Of a stretch of 58,205 bases of DNA, positions 35,362-46,213 are shown piece by piece. The notes under the pieces were generated by a model. It did no database searches. It saw nothing but the letters and a program-made list of their open reading frames with translations, and was not told the DNA's origin. This DNA comes from Rhodospirillaceae bacterium. GTDB taxonomy: Bacteria; Pseudomonadota; Alphaproteobacteria; UBA828. Where the stretch lies: NCBI GenBank assembly GCA_018666805.1, contig JABIXB010000057.1, positions 1 to 58,205 on the forward strand, given 5' to 3'. A program made the translations under genes and the position numbers. Each line of letters opens with the position of its first letter. The first letter of the stretch is position 1.

Positions 35362-37121
35362 GTGATTTATCGGTCCGCCCGTGGCGTCACGCCGCCAACG
35401 ATATGAGCCTTGATGAGGGCGATGAAAAGCTCAGCGCCCGGCAGGCACGCCGGCCATTGGAAACCGCGCGCACCCGCCTGTTTGTCGCTGGCGCCATTTT
35501 CACACTGTGTTTTGTTATTTTGGGCGGCCGCCTGGTTCAGCTCTCATTGCTCGGCGGCGGTCAAAACCAAGAGCGCGCGGCAGAGCATCAAGGCGGCCTG
35601 TTGACGCTTCAGCGCGCCGATATTGTCGATCGCAACGGAGCTCTCCTCGCCACCAACCTGCCGTCCCACTCATTATATGTGAACCCGAGCCAAGTGCTCG
35701 ATGCCGTTGAGGCGGCCGACAAAATTACCCGCATCCTGCCCGAGCTCTCGCGCGATAAAGTCTTGCGCAAGGCAAGCGCCACGGGCCAATTCGCCTGGAT
35801 CAAGCGTAATCTCACGCCGGATCAGCATTATGCTATCAACCGCCTCGGCCTGCCCGGCTTCAGCTTCGAGCGCGAGGAGCGCCGCGTCTATCCGCACGGC
35901 TCTCTCTTTGTCCATACGTTGGGTTTCGCAGGCATCGACAATGCCGGCCTGGCCGGATTGGAAGCGGCGCGCGACGACGACCTCAAGCAGATCGCTAAAA
36001 CGCCGGACGGCAAGATGGTCACCGCGCTCGACAGCCGCGTACAGCACATCGTTCATGCCGAGCTCAGCGCCGCCATGGCCACGTTCAAGGCAAAAGGCGC
36101 CGCCGGTATCGTCATGGATGTGCATAGCGGCGAAGTGCTGGCGCTCTCGAGCCTGCCCGACTTCAACCCCTATGAACTTGATTCGAGCATCGCCGATCAG
36201 CGCTTCAACCGCGCCACGCTTGGGGTCTACGAATTGGGCTCGACCTTCAAGGCCTTCACCACCGCGATGGCACTCGAATATGGCGTGGTCGATATAAACG
36301 ACCGCTATGACGCCACCAAGCCGCTCAAGGTCGCGCGCTTTACCATTCGCGACGACCACCCGCAAAATCGCTGGCTCGATGTGCCAGAGATTTTCGTCCA
36401 TTCATCAAATATCGGCGCCGCCCAGATGGCGCGCGATGTCGGCGCCGAACGGCAGAAGGATTTTCTCGCCCGCCTCGGCATGCTGAGCCCACTACCCTTC
36501 GAGCTGGCCGAAAACGGCAAACCGCTTTCGCCGCGCCACTGGCGTGAAATCAACACCATGACCATCGGCTATGGCCATGGCATCGCGGTGACGCCGCTGC
36601 ATTTGATCAGCGGCTTTGCCACCCTGGTGAATGGCGGCATGCGTACGACGCCGACCTTGTTGCGCCGCCCCGTGACGCAAACAGGCGAGCGTGTAATCGC
36701 GCGCGAGACCTCCGATGCGATGCGCATGCTGATGCGCATGGTCGTCGAACAGGGCACCGGCAAGCAGGCCGAGGCCGAAGGCTACCTGGTTGGCGGTAAG
36801 ACCGGCACCGCCGAGAAGGCAACTGTTGGCGGCTACAAAAAGGACGCCCTGATCACCACTTTTGTCGGCGCCTTCCCAATGGATGCGCCGCGCTATGCCG
36901 TGCTCGTCATGCTCGACGAGCCGCACGGCAACGACGCAACGCACGGCCTTGCCGCTGCCGGCTGGAACGCCGCACCGGTGTTCGGCCGTATCGTCTCGCA
37001 AATCGCACCCATGCTGGGCGTCATGCCGCTCCTGCCGTCGGGCGAAGAACAACAACAAGATCAAACCCAACGTTTGCTGGTGCGGGCCGATGGAAAGGGC
37101 CGCAACTTTGCATCTTTTTGA
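35358..37121 (+). CDS. ftsI: Septal peptidoglycan transpeptidase FtsI (PBP3)
   Basis: A 587-residue class B penicillin-binding protein that crosslinks septal peptidoglycan, partnered by FtsW. One membrane helix lies near residues 36-58, then a pedestal domain and a transpeptidase domain with all three motifs: STFK with Ser295, SSN with Ser349 and KTG with Lys481. Length is normal. It overlaps ftsL by ATGA and murE by about 14 bases. The N-terminal cytoplasmic stretch is short and charged. Confidence 0.96.
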   Translation: MSDLSVRPWRHAANDMSLDEGDEKLSARQARRPLETARTRLFVAGAIFTLCFVILGGRLVQLSLLGGGQNQERAAEHQGGLLTLQRADIVDRNGALLATNLPSHSLYVNPSQVLDAVEAADKITRILPELSRDKVLRKASATGQFAWIKRNLTPDQHYAINRLGLPGFSFEREERRVYPHGSLFVHTLGFAGIDNAGLAGLEAARDDDLKQIAKTPDGKMVTALDSRVQHIVHAELSAAMATFKAKGAAGIVMDVHSGEVLALSSLPDFNPYELDSSIADQRFNRATLGVYELGSTFKAFTTAMALEYGVVDINDRYDATKPLKVARFTIRDDHPQNRWLDVPEIFVHSSNIGAAQMARDVGAERQKDFLARLGMLSPLPFELAENGKPLSPRHWREINTMTIGYGHGIAVTPLHLISGFATLVNGGMRTTPTLLRRPVTQTGERVIARETSDAMRMLMRMVVEQGTGKQAEAEGYLVGGKTGTAEKATVGGYKKDALITTFVGAFPMDAPRYAVLVMLDEPHGNDATHGLAAAGWNAAPVFGRIVSQIAPMLGVMPLLPSGEEQQQDQTQRLLVRADGKGRNFASF

Positions 37122-38592
37122 ACTGACAGGGGAAAGCCGAGCGGCGCATGAGGGGAAGGATGTGGACATAACGGGCCTGACATCAGATTCGCGCGATGTC
37201 CGCCCGGGCTATCTGTTCGCGGCGCTTGACGGCAGCCGCGCACGGGGCGCCGACTTCATCCCCGAAGCCTTGCGCCTTGGCGCCACCGCCGTTTTGGCGC
37301 CGCCGGGGACCGCGTTCGATGGTGCAGCGCCAAACGCCGCCCAACTCGTTACGGATGATAACCCGCGCCGCCGTTTTGCTGAGATGGCGGCGCGCTTTTT
37401 CTTGCATCAGCCGCGCACCATTGCGGCAGTTACCGGCACCAACGGAAAAACTTCGACCGTCACGTTCCTACGTGAATTGTGGCGCAGCAGCGGCCGCCGG
37501 GCAGCGAGCCTGGGCGGACTCGGTGTCGAAGGCGATGGGCCGCTCTCGAGTGCCGCCCTGACGACGCCCGATCCGGTGAATTTACATCAGACCCTGGCAG
37601 CATTGGCTGAGGCCGAGGTCGCGCACTGCGCCATGGAAGCATCGAGCCACGGCCTCGATCAATACCGCCTCGACGGCGTCCGCCTTGCGGCCGCAGCCTT
37701 TCTCAACCTCACGCGCGACCATCTCGATTATCACCGGGATCTCGAAACCTATTTCACCGCCAAGGCGCGGCTATTTGCCGAGGTCATGCAGCCCGGCGGA
37801 GACGCCGTCCTCAATGCCGATTCGCCTTATCGTTCACGCATAGAAGAAATTTGCCGCAATCGGAATCACCGGGTTTTGTTGTTCGGCGAGAGCGAAGGCG
37901 ATGTTCGCCTGGTGGCGCGCAGCGACGAGGATTTGGGCCAGCGCATCAAGCTCGAGCTGCTCGGCCAACCCTATGATCTGCTGATCTCCCTGCCCGGTGC
38001 GTTCCAGGCCTACAATCTCATGGCCGCCGCCGGGTTGGCCCTCGCCACCGGCATGAGTCCGGACGAAATTGCCGCCGGCCTGCCGCAATTGACGGGCGTG
38101 CGCGGCCGCCTCGAATTGGCCGCGCGCCTGGAGAACGGCGCGCCGATCTTTGTCGATTACGCCCATACGCCTGATGCACTCGAGGCTGCGCTGCGCGGTC
38201 TGCGGCCGAATGTGGGCGGGCGGTTGATTGTTCTGTTTGGCTGCGGCGGCGACCGTGACGCGGGCAAACGGCCGCAAATGGGCGGGATCGCCAGCGACCT
38301 CGCCGATGTGGTTTATGTCAGCGACGACAATCCGCGTTATGAGGATCCGGCATCGATCCGCAGTGAAATCCTGGGCGCCTGCCCCGATGCGATCGAAATC
38401 GGTGGCCGTGGCGAGGCCATCGCAGCCGCCATCGCCGAGATGCAAGAGGATGACCTGCTGCTGATCGCCGGCAAAGGCCACGAGCAGGGTCAAAGCATCA
38501 AAGAGCGGATGATTCCCTTCGATGACGGCGAAACCGTGCGCCGCGTGGTAATGGCGCAATCGCACTGCCGTCAGGAGCGCGGGTATGAATAG
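37108..38592 (+). CDS. murE: UDP-MurNAc-tripeptide ligase MurE (meso-diaminopimelate adding)
   Basis: The third-step Mur ligase, about 494 residues, attaches meso-diaminopimelate to UDP-MurNAc-L-Ala-D-Glu. ATP site TGTNGKTSTV is present, with the carbamylated-Lys region and DDNPR, the motif that selects diaminopimelate over lysine. I place the start at TTG 37108 (GGAAAGGG eight bases upstream), giving MHLFEL as in other MurE proteins. ATG at 37090 is possible but lacks a ribosome site. The frame open from 36862 overlaps ftsI deeply and is not the start. It overlaps murF by eight bases. Confidence 0.95.
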   Translation: MHLFELTGESRAAHEGKDVDITGLTSDSRDVRPGYLFAALDGSRARGADFIPEALRLGATAVLAPPGTAFDGAAPNAAQLVTDDNPRRRFAEMAARFFLHQPRTIAAVTGTNGKTSTVTFLRELWRSSGRRAASLGGLGVEGDGPLSSAALTTPDPVNLHQTLAALAEAEVAHCAMEASSHGLDQYRLDGVRLAAAAFLNLTRDHLDYHRDLETYFTAKARLFAEVMQPGGDAVLNADSPYRSRIEEICRNRNHRVLLFGESEGDVRLVARSDEDLGQRIKLELLGQPYDLLISLPGAFQAYNLMAAAGLALATGMSPDEIAAGLPQLTGVRGRLELAARLENGAPIFVDYAHTPDALEAALRGLRPNVGGRLIVLFGCGGDRDAGKRPQMGGIASDLADVVYVSDDNPRYEDPASIRSEILGACPDAIEIGGRGEAIAAAIAEMQEDDLLLIAGKGHEQGQSIKERMIPFDDGETVRRVVMAQSHCRQERGYE

Positions 38593-40000
38593 GGGGCAGG
38601 CCCTTTGGAGCGCCGACCAGGCGATCATCGCCACCGGCGGCGAAGCGCATGGTGACTGGCAGGCGGACGGCGTCTCGATCGACAGCCGCACGCTTTCGCC
38701 CGGCGACCTGTTCGTTGCGCTGAAAGGCCCCAACCATGACGGCCACGACCATGTCGCGGCAGCACTGGACGCCCAAGCCGCGGCGGCAATGGTGGAGCAT
38801 GCGCCCGATACTGGCGCGACGCCAGGGCCGCTTCTCATCGTGCCGGACAGTTTTGACGGGCTCTATGCCCTGGCCAAGGCGGCGCGCACGCGGAGCTCCG
38901 CGCGCATTATCGCCGTCACCGGCAGCGTCGGCAAAACCGGCAGCAAGGAACTGCTTGCCCGCGCGCTGGCGCCAGCCGGCCGTGTCTCGCTCAGCGCCGG
39001 CAACCTCAACAATCATATTGGCGCACCGCTCAGCCTCGCCCGTCTGCCGGTCGAAGCTGAATATGGTGTGTTTGAGCTCGGCATGAACCAGCCCGGCGAG
39101 ATCGCGCCACTGTCGCGCCTGGCGCGCCCGCATGTGGTGCTGATCACCAATGTCGAAGCGGTGCACACGGAATTTTTCGACCATGTCGACGCCGTCGCCG
39201 AAGCCAAGGCGGAAATTTTCGCTGGCCTCGAGCCGGACGCGGTGGCGATCCTCAACCGCGACAATAAATATTTCGATTATCTTGCGGCGCAGGCCAAGGA
39301 CGGTGGTGCGGCGCGCATCATCGCCTTCGGACGCAATGAAAAAGCCGAGGCACGCCTGCTCGATTGGTCGCCCGACCAGGACGGCGGGCTGGTGACGGCT
39401 GACATATGCGGCACCCGGTGCCGCTACCGTCTGGCGCTCAGCGGTGAACATTGGGCGCTCAACAGCGTCGCAGTCCTGGCCACCGCCACTGCGGCGGGCG
39501 TTGCCGCGGGTGCACCCTTGACCGAAGCGGCGGATGCGCTTGTGTTGCAGCATGCCCTTCCCGGCCGCGGCGCGCGCCACCGCCCGACCCTCGCCGGCGG
39601 TCAGTTCGATTTGATCGACGAATCCTATAATGCCAGCCCGGTCGCCATGCGCGCCGCTATCGCCGGCCTGAAAAACTTCCAGCCTGGGCCGGGCGGACGA
39701 CGTATCGCTGTGCTCGGCGACATGCTCGAACTCGGCGCCGATGCAGCGGAACAACATGGCGCCCTGGCAAGTGCGGTGGAAGACGCCGGGATCGACCTAG
39801 TTTTTACCGTCGGCGCGCTGATGTCCCACCTCTTTGCCGCCCTGCCGAGCCATTGCCGCGCCGGCCAGGCGGATAGCTCCGCCGATATATTGCCCGCCCT
39901 CCAGAGCGCGTTTCGCCCGGGCGATGTGGTGCTCGTCAAAGGCTCGCTCGGCATCAACATGCGGCCGCTGGTCGATGCCTTCACGCGCGGCGAGGGGTAG
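38585..40000 (+). CDS. murF: UDP-MurNAc-tripeptide D-alanyl-D-alanine ligase MurF
   Basis: The 471-residue last cytoplasmic Mur ligase adds the D-Ala-D-Ala dipeptide to complete UDP-MurNAc-pentapeptide. ATP loop [33 protein letters not shown] and [15 protein letters not shown] are family marks. Its ATG sits in ATGAATAG, so it overlaps the murE stop by eight bases. The mraY start follows eight bases after its stop. D-Ala-D-Ala comes from Ddl, encoded downstream in the same cluster. Confidence 0.97.
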   Translation: MNRGQALWSADQAIIATGGEAHGDWQADGVSIDSRTLSPGDLFVALKGPNHDGHDHVAAALDAQAAAAMVEHAPDTGATPGPLLIVPDSFDGLYALAKAARTRSSARIIAVTGSVGKTGSKELLARALAPAGRVSLSAGNLNNHIGAPLSLARLPVEAEYGVFELGMNQPGEIAPLSRLARPHVVLITNVEAVHTEFFDHVDAVAEAKAEIFAGLEPDAVAILNRDNKYFDYLAAQAKDGGAARIIAFGRNEKAEARLLDWSPDQDGGLVTADICGTRCRYRLALSGEHWALNSVAVLATATAAGVAAGAPLTEAADALVLQHALPGRGARHRPTLAGGQFDLIDESYNASPVAMRAAIAGLKNFQPGPGGRRIAVLGDMLELGADAAEQHGALASAVEDAGIDLVFTVGALMSHLFAALPSHCRAGQADSSADILPALQSAFRPGDVVLVKGSLGINMRPLVDAFTRGEG

Positions 40001-40008
40001 GCAGAACA

Positions 40009-41097
40009 ATGCTTTATAACCTGCTATTTCCGCTTTCTGATTCGATCAGCTTCTTCAATATTTTCCAATATCTGACGTTCCGTGCCGGCGCCGCGATCGT
40101 CACGGCGCTGCTGGTCAGCTTTCTCGTCGGGCCGGTGCTGATCCGCACCCTGCGCGCACGCCAGGGCAAGGGTCAGCCGATCCGCGAAGACGGGCCGGAA
40201 TCGCACCTCAAAACCAAGCAGGGCACGCCGACCATGGGCGGCTTCCTCATTCTCATGGGCGTTCTCGCCGGCACGCTGCTCTGGGCCGACCTTACCAACG
40301 CCTATGTCTGGATTATCCTCTTCGTTACTTTCGGTTTCGGCGCCGTCGGCTTCGTCGACGATCTGATGAAGCTGCGCGCCCGCTCGAGCAAGGGCTTCCC
40401 GACCAAAATCAAATTCGTGATCGAAATCGCCATCGCCGTCGCGGCCAGTCTTTGGATCACGTCGGTCTCGGACGACTCACTCGCCAATGGCCTGGCGCTG
40501 CCTTTCGTCAAGACGGTGCTGGTTGATCTCGGCTGGTTCTTCCTACCCTTCGCCGCCATCGTCATGGTCGGCGCGTCCAATTCGGTCAATCTCACCGACG
40601 GCCTAGATGGCCTCGCCATCGTGCCCATCATGATCGCCTCGATCACCTTCGCGGTGATCTGTTACGTCGTCGGCAATACGGTATTTTCCGGCTATCTCCA
40701 GGTCCATTATGTCGCTGGCGCTGGCGAGCTGACCGTCTTTTGCGCCGCCCTGGTCGGCGCCGGTCTCGGCTTCCTGTGGTTCAACGCACCGCCGGCGATG
40801 GTCTTCATGGGCGATACCGGATCGCTCTCGACCGGCGCCGCGCTCGGCGCCGTTGCGGTCATGACCAAACATGAATTGGTGCTGGTAATCGTCGGCGGCC
40901 TGTTCGTCCTCGAGACCATTTCGGTAATCGTTCAGGTCGCCTCCTTCAAGCTCACCGGTAACCGCGTTTTTCAAATGGCGCCCTTGCACCACCACTACGA
41001 AAAAAAGGGCTACGCCGAGCCCACCATTGTCATCCGCTTTTGGATCGTCGCCGTGATTCTGGCTCTCGCCGGCCTGGCAACTCTCAAATTGAGGTAA
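40009..41097 (+). CDS. mraY: Phospho-MurNAc-pentapeptide transferase MraY
   Basis: A 362-residue integral membrane enzyme with about ten helices. It transfers phospho-MurNAc-pentapeptide from UDP to undecaprenyl phosphate, making lipid I. Motifs are KQGTPTMGG, the acidic [18 protein letters not shown] and the C-terminal [25 protein letters not shown] HHH loop. Length and layout are ordinary. It is followed four bases later by murD. Confidence 0.97.
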   Translation: MLYNLLFPLSDSISFFNIFQYLTFRAGAAIVTALLVSFLVGPVLIRTLRARQGKGQPIREDGPESHLKTKQGTPTMGGFLILMGVLAGTLLWADLTNAYVWIILFVTFGFGAVGFVDDLMKLRARSSKGFPTKIKFVIEIAIAVAASLWITSVSDDSLANGLALPFVKTVLVDLGWFFLPFAAIVMVGASNSVNLTDGLDGLAIVPIMIASITFAVICYVVGNTVFSGYLQVHYVAGAGELTVFCAALVGAGLGFLWFNAPPAMVFMGDTGSLSTGAALGAVAVMTKHELVLVIVGGLFVLETISVIVQVASFKLTGNRVFQMAPLHHHYEKKGYAEPTIVIRFWIVAVILALAGLATLKLR

Positions 41098-41101
41098 CGG
41101 A

Positions 41102-42484
41102 ATGATCGTAGGAACTTCACATTTCGATGGCACCGTCGCAATTCTTGGCCTCGCCCGGAGTGGCCTGGCGGCCGCCCGTGCCTTGATCGCAGGCGGCAAT
41201 CAGGTTCTCGCCTGGGACGATTCACGCGAACGCCGGGCGGATGCGGCGCGCGCCGGCATTCAGCTGCAAAGCGGCGCCAATTTTCCGTGGCGCGACATCT
41301 CCGCTCTGGTGCCAAGCCCCGGCATTCCGCTCGACCACCCCACCATTGCCGCGGCGCGCGCGGCCGGTGTTGAAATTGTCGGCGATGTCGAATTGCTGTG
41401 GCGCGCCATGCCGGAGCGCAACTTTGTCGGCATCACCGGCACCAACGGCAAATCCACCACCACGGCGCTGATCGGCCATATCCTCGAGCGCGCCCGCCAA
41501 ACCGTGCAGGTCGGCGGCAATCTTGGCACCCCAGCGCTCAGCCTTGAGGCGCTCTGGGCCGAGGGCAGCTATGTGCTGGAAATGTCATCCTTCCAGCTCG
41601 ATTTGACGCGTCACATGTCGTTTGACATTGCCGTCCTCCTCAACATCGCGCCGGATCACCTCGACCGGCATGGCGACATGGCCGCCTACACCGCCGCCAA
41701 GCAAAAGATCTTCCGTTCGCCCAGGCTGAAAACCGCCATCGTCGGCATCGACGGGCCGGATACGCTGCGCATTTGTAACGAGCTGCGCCAGCGCGAGGGC
41801 CTGAACGTCATACCCATCGCCACCGGCCGCCGCCTGCTGGACGGCGTCGCCGCCAATGGTGGTTTACTTGAAGATCATGGCCAGGCGATTTGCGACCTGG
41901 AAGTAGCCAGGGCACTAACCGGCCGACACAATTGGCAAAACGCGGCGGCTGCCTATGCCGCCACTCGGGCGATGGGAATCGACCCGGAGGTTATCGCCCG
42001 GGCGCTCCTGAGCTTTCCCGGCCTCGCCCACCGCATGGAACATATTGCCGCCATCGACGGCGTTCAGTTTATCAATGACAGCAAAGCGACCAACGGCGAA
42101 GCGGCGGCGCGCGCCCTGGCCTGCTTCAATTCGATCTATTGGATCGCCGGCGGGCGCAACAAATCAAACGGCCTTCGGGCGCTACATTCCAACTTTCGCC
42201 GCGTCGCCCATGCCTTCCTGATCGGCGAAGCCGAGCAGACCTTTGCCGATGAGCTTGATGGCCGGGTCAATTACAGCCGTTGCGGCACTCTGGATAACGC
42301 TCTCGACGCCGCTGCCGCCCAAGCTTGTGCCGACGGCAGGCCCGGCGCCGTTGTTCTGTTTTCACCGGCTTGCGCTTCGTTCGATCAGTTCGCCGATTTC
42401 GAGGCGCGCGGCGAAACCTTCCGCGAAATGGTGCTGAACCTCGAACGGCGCCATGCCGAACAGGCGCGGAGACACTGTGCCTGA
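41102..42484 (+). CDS. murD: UDP-MurNAc-L-alanine D-glutamate ligase MurD
   Basis: A 460-residue Mur ligase that adds D-glutamate. The first domain opens VAILGLARSGLAAARAL; the ATP loop is GTNGKSTTTALIG; EMSSFQLD and NIAPDHLDRH follow, then INDSKATN of the C-terminal half. The stop overlaps the ftsW ATG by one base (TGATG). Its place between mraY and ftsW is standard for the cluster. Nothing is unusual. Confidence 0.97.
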   Translation: MIVGTSHFDGTVAILGLARSGLAAARALIAGGNQVLAWDDSRERRADAARAGIQLQSGANFPWRDISALVPSPGIPLDHPTIAAARAAGVEIVGDVELLWRAMPERNFVGITGTNGKSTTTALIGHILERARQTVQVGGNLGTPALSLEALWAEGSYVLEMSSFQLDLTRHMSFDIAVLLNIAPDHLDRHGDMAAYTAAKQKIFRSPRLKTAIVGIDGPDTLRICNELRQREGLNVIPIATGRRLLDGVAANGGLLEDHGQAICDLEVARALTGRHNWQNAAAAYAATRAMGIDPEVIARALLSFPGLAHRMEHIAAIDGVQFINDSKATNGEAAARALACFNSIYWIAGGRNKSNGLRALHSNFRRVAHAFLIGEAEQTFADELDGRVNYSRCGTLDNALDAAAAQACADGRPGAVVLFSPACASFDQFADFEARGETFREMVLNLERRHAEQARRHCA

Positions 42485-43611
42485 TGACAAGCTTCTCGCG
42501 CACCGACCCGTCGATCCTGGGCCGCTGGTGGTGGACCCTGGACCGTTCGGCGTTGCTTGTTTTGACATTGTTGTTTGCCGTCGGCGCCATACTGACTGTG
42601 GCGGCGAGCCCCGGTGCCGCCGAGCGCATCGGCCTCGAACCGTTCCACTTCGTGCGCCATCAATTCGTCTTCATGGCGCCGGCGATGCTGATTATGCTGG
42701 CGGTCTCCCTGCTCTCGCCGCGCGGTGTGCGACGCTTGGCGACATTGGTCTTTGCCGCCGGCCTCGCCCTCGTCGTGGCGACGCATTTCGCCGGCGTAGA
42801 GATCAAGGGCGCAAGCCGCTGGCTCTCGCTCGCCGGATTCACCTTCCAGCCGTCGGAATTCGTCAAACCGTGCTTCGCCGTGGTCGCCGCCTGGATGTTT
42901 GCCGAATATCGCGAAAGCGAGAATTTCCCCGGCCGCGCCATTGCCAGCGTGTTGCTTCTGATCGTCGTCGCTCTATTGCTGATGCAGCCGGATTTCGGCA
43001 TGGCTGTCACTGTGACCGCCGTCTGGTTCGTGCAATTCTTCCTCGCCGGGCTTTCGCTGTGGTGGGTTGGCCTGGCGGCGGTGCTGACCCTGGGCGCGGT
43101 GACGGCGGCCTACAGCATCTTTCCCCATGTCGCCAATCGTATCGACCTCTTCATCGATCCGTCCTCGGGAGATTCCTATCAGGTATCGACCTCGCTGAAA
43201 GCGTTCCAACAGGGCGGCCTACTCGGCCGGGGCCCGGGCGAGGGTATCGTCAAAGGCTATCTGCCGGATGCCCACACGGACTTTATCTTCGCCGTGGCGG
43301 CCGAGGAATTCGGCATGCTGGCGGCGCTCGCCATCGTCGGCCTGTTCTTTTTTATCGTCTTGCGCGGCCTCACCCGGGTGGTGCGCGAGGCCGATCTGTT
43401 CGTTCTCCTGGCGGTCGCTGGCCTACTCACCCAATTCGGTTTGCAGGCGCTGATCAATATGGGCGTCACCGTGCAATTGCTGCCGGCCAAGGGCATGACC
43501 TTGCCGTTCGTCAGTTACGGCGGCTCGTCGCTGGTCGCCAGCGCGCTCGGCATGGGCATGGTGCTGGCGCTGACGCGCAGCGGCTACCGCGACAAGTCCT
43601 CGGCCAAATGA
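42484..43611 (+). CDS. ftsW: Septal peptidoglycan glycosyltransferase FtsW
   Basis: A 375-residue SEDS-family membrane protein with about ten helices that polymerises lipid II at the septum together with FtsI. The start at 42484 overlaps the murD stop; the longer frame from 42325 lies within murD. Marks are VEIKGASRWLSLAGFTFQPSE, LMQPDFGMAV, DAHTDFIFAVAAEEFG and LPFVSYGGSS. The four-base ATGA overlap with murG implies coupled translation. Confidence 0.96.
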   Translation: MTSFSRTDPSILGRWWWTLDRSALLVLTLLFAVGAILTVAASPGAAERIGLEPFHFVRHQFVFMAPAMLIMLAVSLLSPRGVRRLATLVFAAGLALVVATHFAGVEIKGASRWLSLAGFTFQPSEFVKPCFAVVAAWMFAEYRESENFPGRAIASVLLLIVVALLLMQPDFGMAVTVTAVWFVQFFLAGLSLWWVGLAAVLTLGAVTAAYSIFPHVANRIDLFIDPSSGDSYQVSTSLKAFQQGGLLGRGPGEGIVKGYLPDAHTDFIFAVAAEEFGMLAALAIVGLFFFIVLRGLTRVVREADLFVLLAVAGLLTQFGLQALINMGVTVQLLPAKGMTLPFVSYGGSSLVASALGMGMVLALTRSGYRDKSSAK

Positions 43612-44759
43612 GCCGAACCGCTTCCAGCCAAGCGCCAATCGTGCTCGCCGCCGGCGGCACCGGTGGACACGTCTTTCCGGCGCAGGCTGTCGCGGCCGAG
43701 CTTGAAGCGCGCGGCCGGCGCCTGGTTCTGATCACCGACCGGCGCGGCATTGGATATGGCGGTGCGCTGGCCGATATCGAAAGCTACGCCATTCAGGCCG
43801 GCACGCCACTCGCCCGCGGGCCGCTGGCGCGTGGTCTTGGTATTGTGAAAATGCTGCTGGGAATACGCGAAGCCGGCCGCCTGTTACGCCGTCTCGAGCC
43901 TGCCGCCGTCATTGGTTTTGGCGGCTATCCGTCCGTTCCGGCGGTAATCGCCGCCAGCCGCAGCGGCATGGCGACAGCGATCCACGAGCAAAACGCCATA
44001 CTCGGACGGGCCAACCGCCTGTTGGCATCGCGCGCCCAGCGCATTGCCACTTCATTCGAACAGACCAGCGCCATCACCGTGGCGAACCGCTCAAAGATCA
44101 CACACACCGGCAACCCGGTACGGCCGGCAATTATGGAAATCGCCTCCAGCGCCTATCCCAAGCCGGAAGCGAAAGGCCCGCTTTATTTGCTCATCACCGG
44201 CGGCAGCCAGGGGGCACGGGTGTTTGCCGAACTGGTGCCGGCGGCATTGGCCAAACTGGCGCCTGAAATTCGCGACCGCCTCAATGTCGCCCAACATTGC
44301 CGGCCGGAAGATATCGAAAACGTCAATCGGCTTTATCAGGCAAGCGGCATCCGGTCCGAAACGGCAACATTCTTCGACGATCTGCCGGCGCGCCTGCAAA
44401 CGGCTCATTTGGTTGTCTGCCGCGCTGGCGCATCGACCGTCGCCGAGCTCGCGACCGCCGGCCGGCCGGCCATTCTCATTCCCTATCCGCATGCCACCGA
44501 CGACCACCAAAGCGCCAACGGCCGGGCGCTGGAAAGCGCCGGCGGCGCGGTCATGCTGCAAGAAGCCGAGACCAGCGCCGAGCGCCTGGCCGAACATCTG
44601 AACCATTATCTGAGCTCGCCGGAGACGCTGGCCAATGCCGCCAAGGCGGCGCTTGGCGCCGGCCGGCCGGACGCCAGCCAGGCGCTCGCCGATCTGGTCG
44701 AAAGCCTGGTACCGGCGAATGGCGACCCATCCCGTACGGCGCAGAGGCAAGCGGCATGA
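43608..44759 (+). CDS. murG: UDP-GlcNAc:lipid I N-acetylglucosaminyltransferase MurG
   Basis: A 383-residue peripheral membrane GT28 glycosyltransferase that converts lipid I to lipid II. The N-terminal glycine loop is [13 protein letters not shown], the second one is [11 protein letters not shown], and the donor-site motif [24 protein letters not shown] is intact. I use ATG 43608, overlapping the ftsW stop as ATGA; the frame is open far upstream only as a shadow of ftsW. The murC start overlaps its stop the same way. Confidence 0.96.
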   Translation: MSRTASSQAPIVLAAGGTGGHVFPAQAVAAELEARGRRLVLITDRRGIGYGGALADIESYAIQAGTPLARGPLARGLGIVKMLLGIREAGRLLRRLEPAAVIGFGGYPSVPAVIAASRSGMATAIHEQNAILGRANRLLASRAQRIATSFEQTSAITVANRSKITHTGNPVRPAIMEIASSAYPKPEAKGPLYLLITGGSQGARVFAELVPAALAKLAPEIRDRLNVAQHCRPEDIENVNRLYQASGIRSETATFFDDLPARLQTAHLVVCRAGASTVAELATAGRPAILIPYPHATDDHQSANGRALESAGGAVMLQEAETSAERLAEHLNHYLSSPETLANAAKAALGAGRPDASQALADLVESLVPANGDPSRTAQRQAA

Positions 44760-46213
44760 AAGCGCTCCCGCTTACCATCGGCGCCATTCATTTCGTCGGT
44801 ATCGGCGGCATCGGCATGAGCGGCATCGCCGAGGTCATGCACAATCTCGGCTACACGGTGCAGGGCAGCGACCTCTCCGAGAACCCGAATGTGCGCCGCC
44901 TGCGTTCGCTCGGCATCAATATTACCGTCGGCCATAGCGCCGAATCGCTCAATGATGCCCAGGTGGTGGTGATTTCCTCCGCCGTGAAAGCGGACAATGT
45001 CGAGGCGGCGGCAGCACGCCAGCATTTCATTCCGATCGTGCGGCGCGCCGAAATGCTGGCCGAGCTGATGCGCCTCAAATGGTCGATCGCAGTTGCCGGA
45101 ACGCACGGCAAAACCACCACCACCTCCATGGTTGCCGCCCTCCTGGACGGAGCCGGCCTCGACCCCACCGTGATCAATGGCGGCATCATCAACGCATACG
45201 GCACCAATGCGCGCCTCGGCGCCGGCGACTGGATGGTGGTTGAGGCGGATGAATCAGACGGCAGTTTCGTCAAGCTGCCGGCCACCGTTGCCGTGGTTAC
45301 CAACATCGACCCGGAACATATGGAATTTTACGGCGATTTCGATGCCGTGCGCGATGCCTATCGCAATTTCCTCGAGAACCTGCCGTTCTACGGCTTCGCC
45401 GCGCTGTGTCTCGATCACGCCGAAGTGCAGGCGCTGATCGGGCGTGTTTCCGACCGCCGCATCGTCACCTACGGCATGAGCCCGCAGGCCGAGGTGCGCG
45501 CGTTCGATGTGCGCTCTGACGCGCTCGGCTCGCTCTTTAACGTCGAATTTTCCGACCGCCAGAGCGGCACCAGCTACACGCTCGAAAATCTACGCCTGCC
45601 AATGCTGGGCACCCATAATGTGCAAAATGCGCTCGCCGCCATCGCCATCGCGCGCGAGATGGAATTACCCGACGTGACGATCCGCGCCGCGCTCGGCGAC
45701 TTCAAGGGCGTCAAACGGCGCTTCACCAAAACCGGCGTGGTCGACGGCATCACCATCATCGACGACTACGGCCACCACCCGGTTGAGATATCGGCCGTGC
45801 TTCAGTCGGCGCGCGACGCCTATGACGGGCGCATCATCGCCGTGGTGCAGCCGCATCGCTACACCCGCCTCAGGGATTTGTTCGAGGAATTTTGCACCTG
45901 CTTCAACAATGCCGATGCGGTGATTGTCGCCCCGGTCCACGCCGCCGGTGAGACGCCGATAGAAGGCTTCGACCGTGACAGCCTGGTCGAGGGCCTACGC
46001 ACCCGCGGCCACCGCCAGGTGACCGCGCTTGAGGCGCCTGAGCAATTGGCCGAGATCGTCGGCACCCTGGCCGAGCCTGGCGACATGGTGGTCTGCCTCG
46101 GCGCCGGCACCATCACCAACTGGGCTGGTGCGCTGCCGGAAACGCTTGCCAAGTGGCGCCAGGCCTCGCCGGCGCCCGCCAATGACCACGCACACCGTGG
46201 GGGAGCGTCATGA
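44756..46213 (+). CDS. murC: UDP-MurNAc L-alanine ligase MurC
   Basis: A 485-residue ligase that starts the peptide stem by adding L-Ala to UDP-MurNAc. The N-terminus [15 protein letters not shown] is the Rossmann nucleotide loop of MurC; the ATP loop is [20 protein letters not shown] and [10 protein letters not shown] are further marks. The start at 44756 overlaps the murG stop by ATGA; the open frame upstream is a shadow. It overlaps murB by ATGA as well. Confidence 0.96.
   Translation: MKALPLTIGAIHFVGIGGIGMSGIAEVMHNLGYTVQGSDLSENPNVRRLRSLGINITVGHSAESLNDAQVVVISSAVKADNVEAAAARQHFIPIVRRAEMLAELMRLKWSIAVAGTHGKTTTTSMVAALLDGAGLDPTVINGGIINAYGTNARLGAGDWMVVEADESDGSFVKLPATVAVVTNIDPEHMEFYGDFDAVRDAYRNFLENLPFYGFAALCLDHAEVQALIGRVSDRRIVTYGMSPQAEVRAFDVRSDALGSLFNVEFSDRQSGTSYTLENLRLPMLGTHNVQNALAAIAIAREMELPDVTIRAALGDFKGVKRRFTKTGVVDGITIIDDYGHHPVEISAVLQSARDAYDGRIIAVVQPHRYTRLRDLFEEFCTCFNNADAVIVAPVHAAGETPIEGFDRDSLVEGLRTRGHRQVTALEAPEQLAEIVGTLAEPGDMVVCLGAGTITNWAGALPETLAKWRQASPAPANDHAHRGGAS

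Noticed and set aside
36862..37107. Long murE frame that begins inside ftsI
   Set aside because: The added residues are read out of the frame of ftsI and resemble no Mur ligase; a later TTG has a ribosome site.
42453..43607. 768-residue frame ending in MurG
   Set aside because: The first half is a G+C-driven shadow of ftsW; MurG starts at 43608.
44297..44755. Frame upstream of MurC suggesting a fusion
   Set aside because: It is the murG sequence read in another frame; the MurC start is ATGA-coupled to the murG stop.
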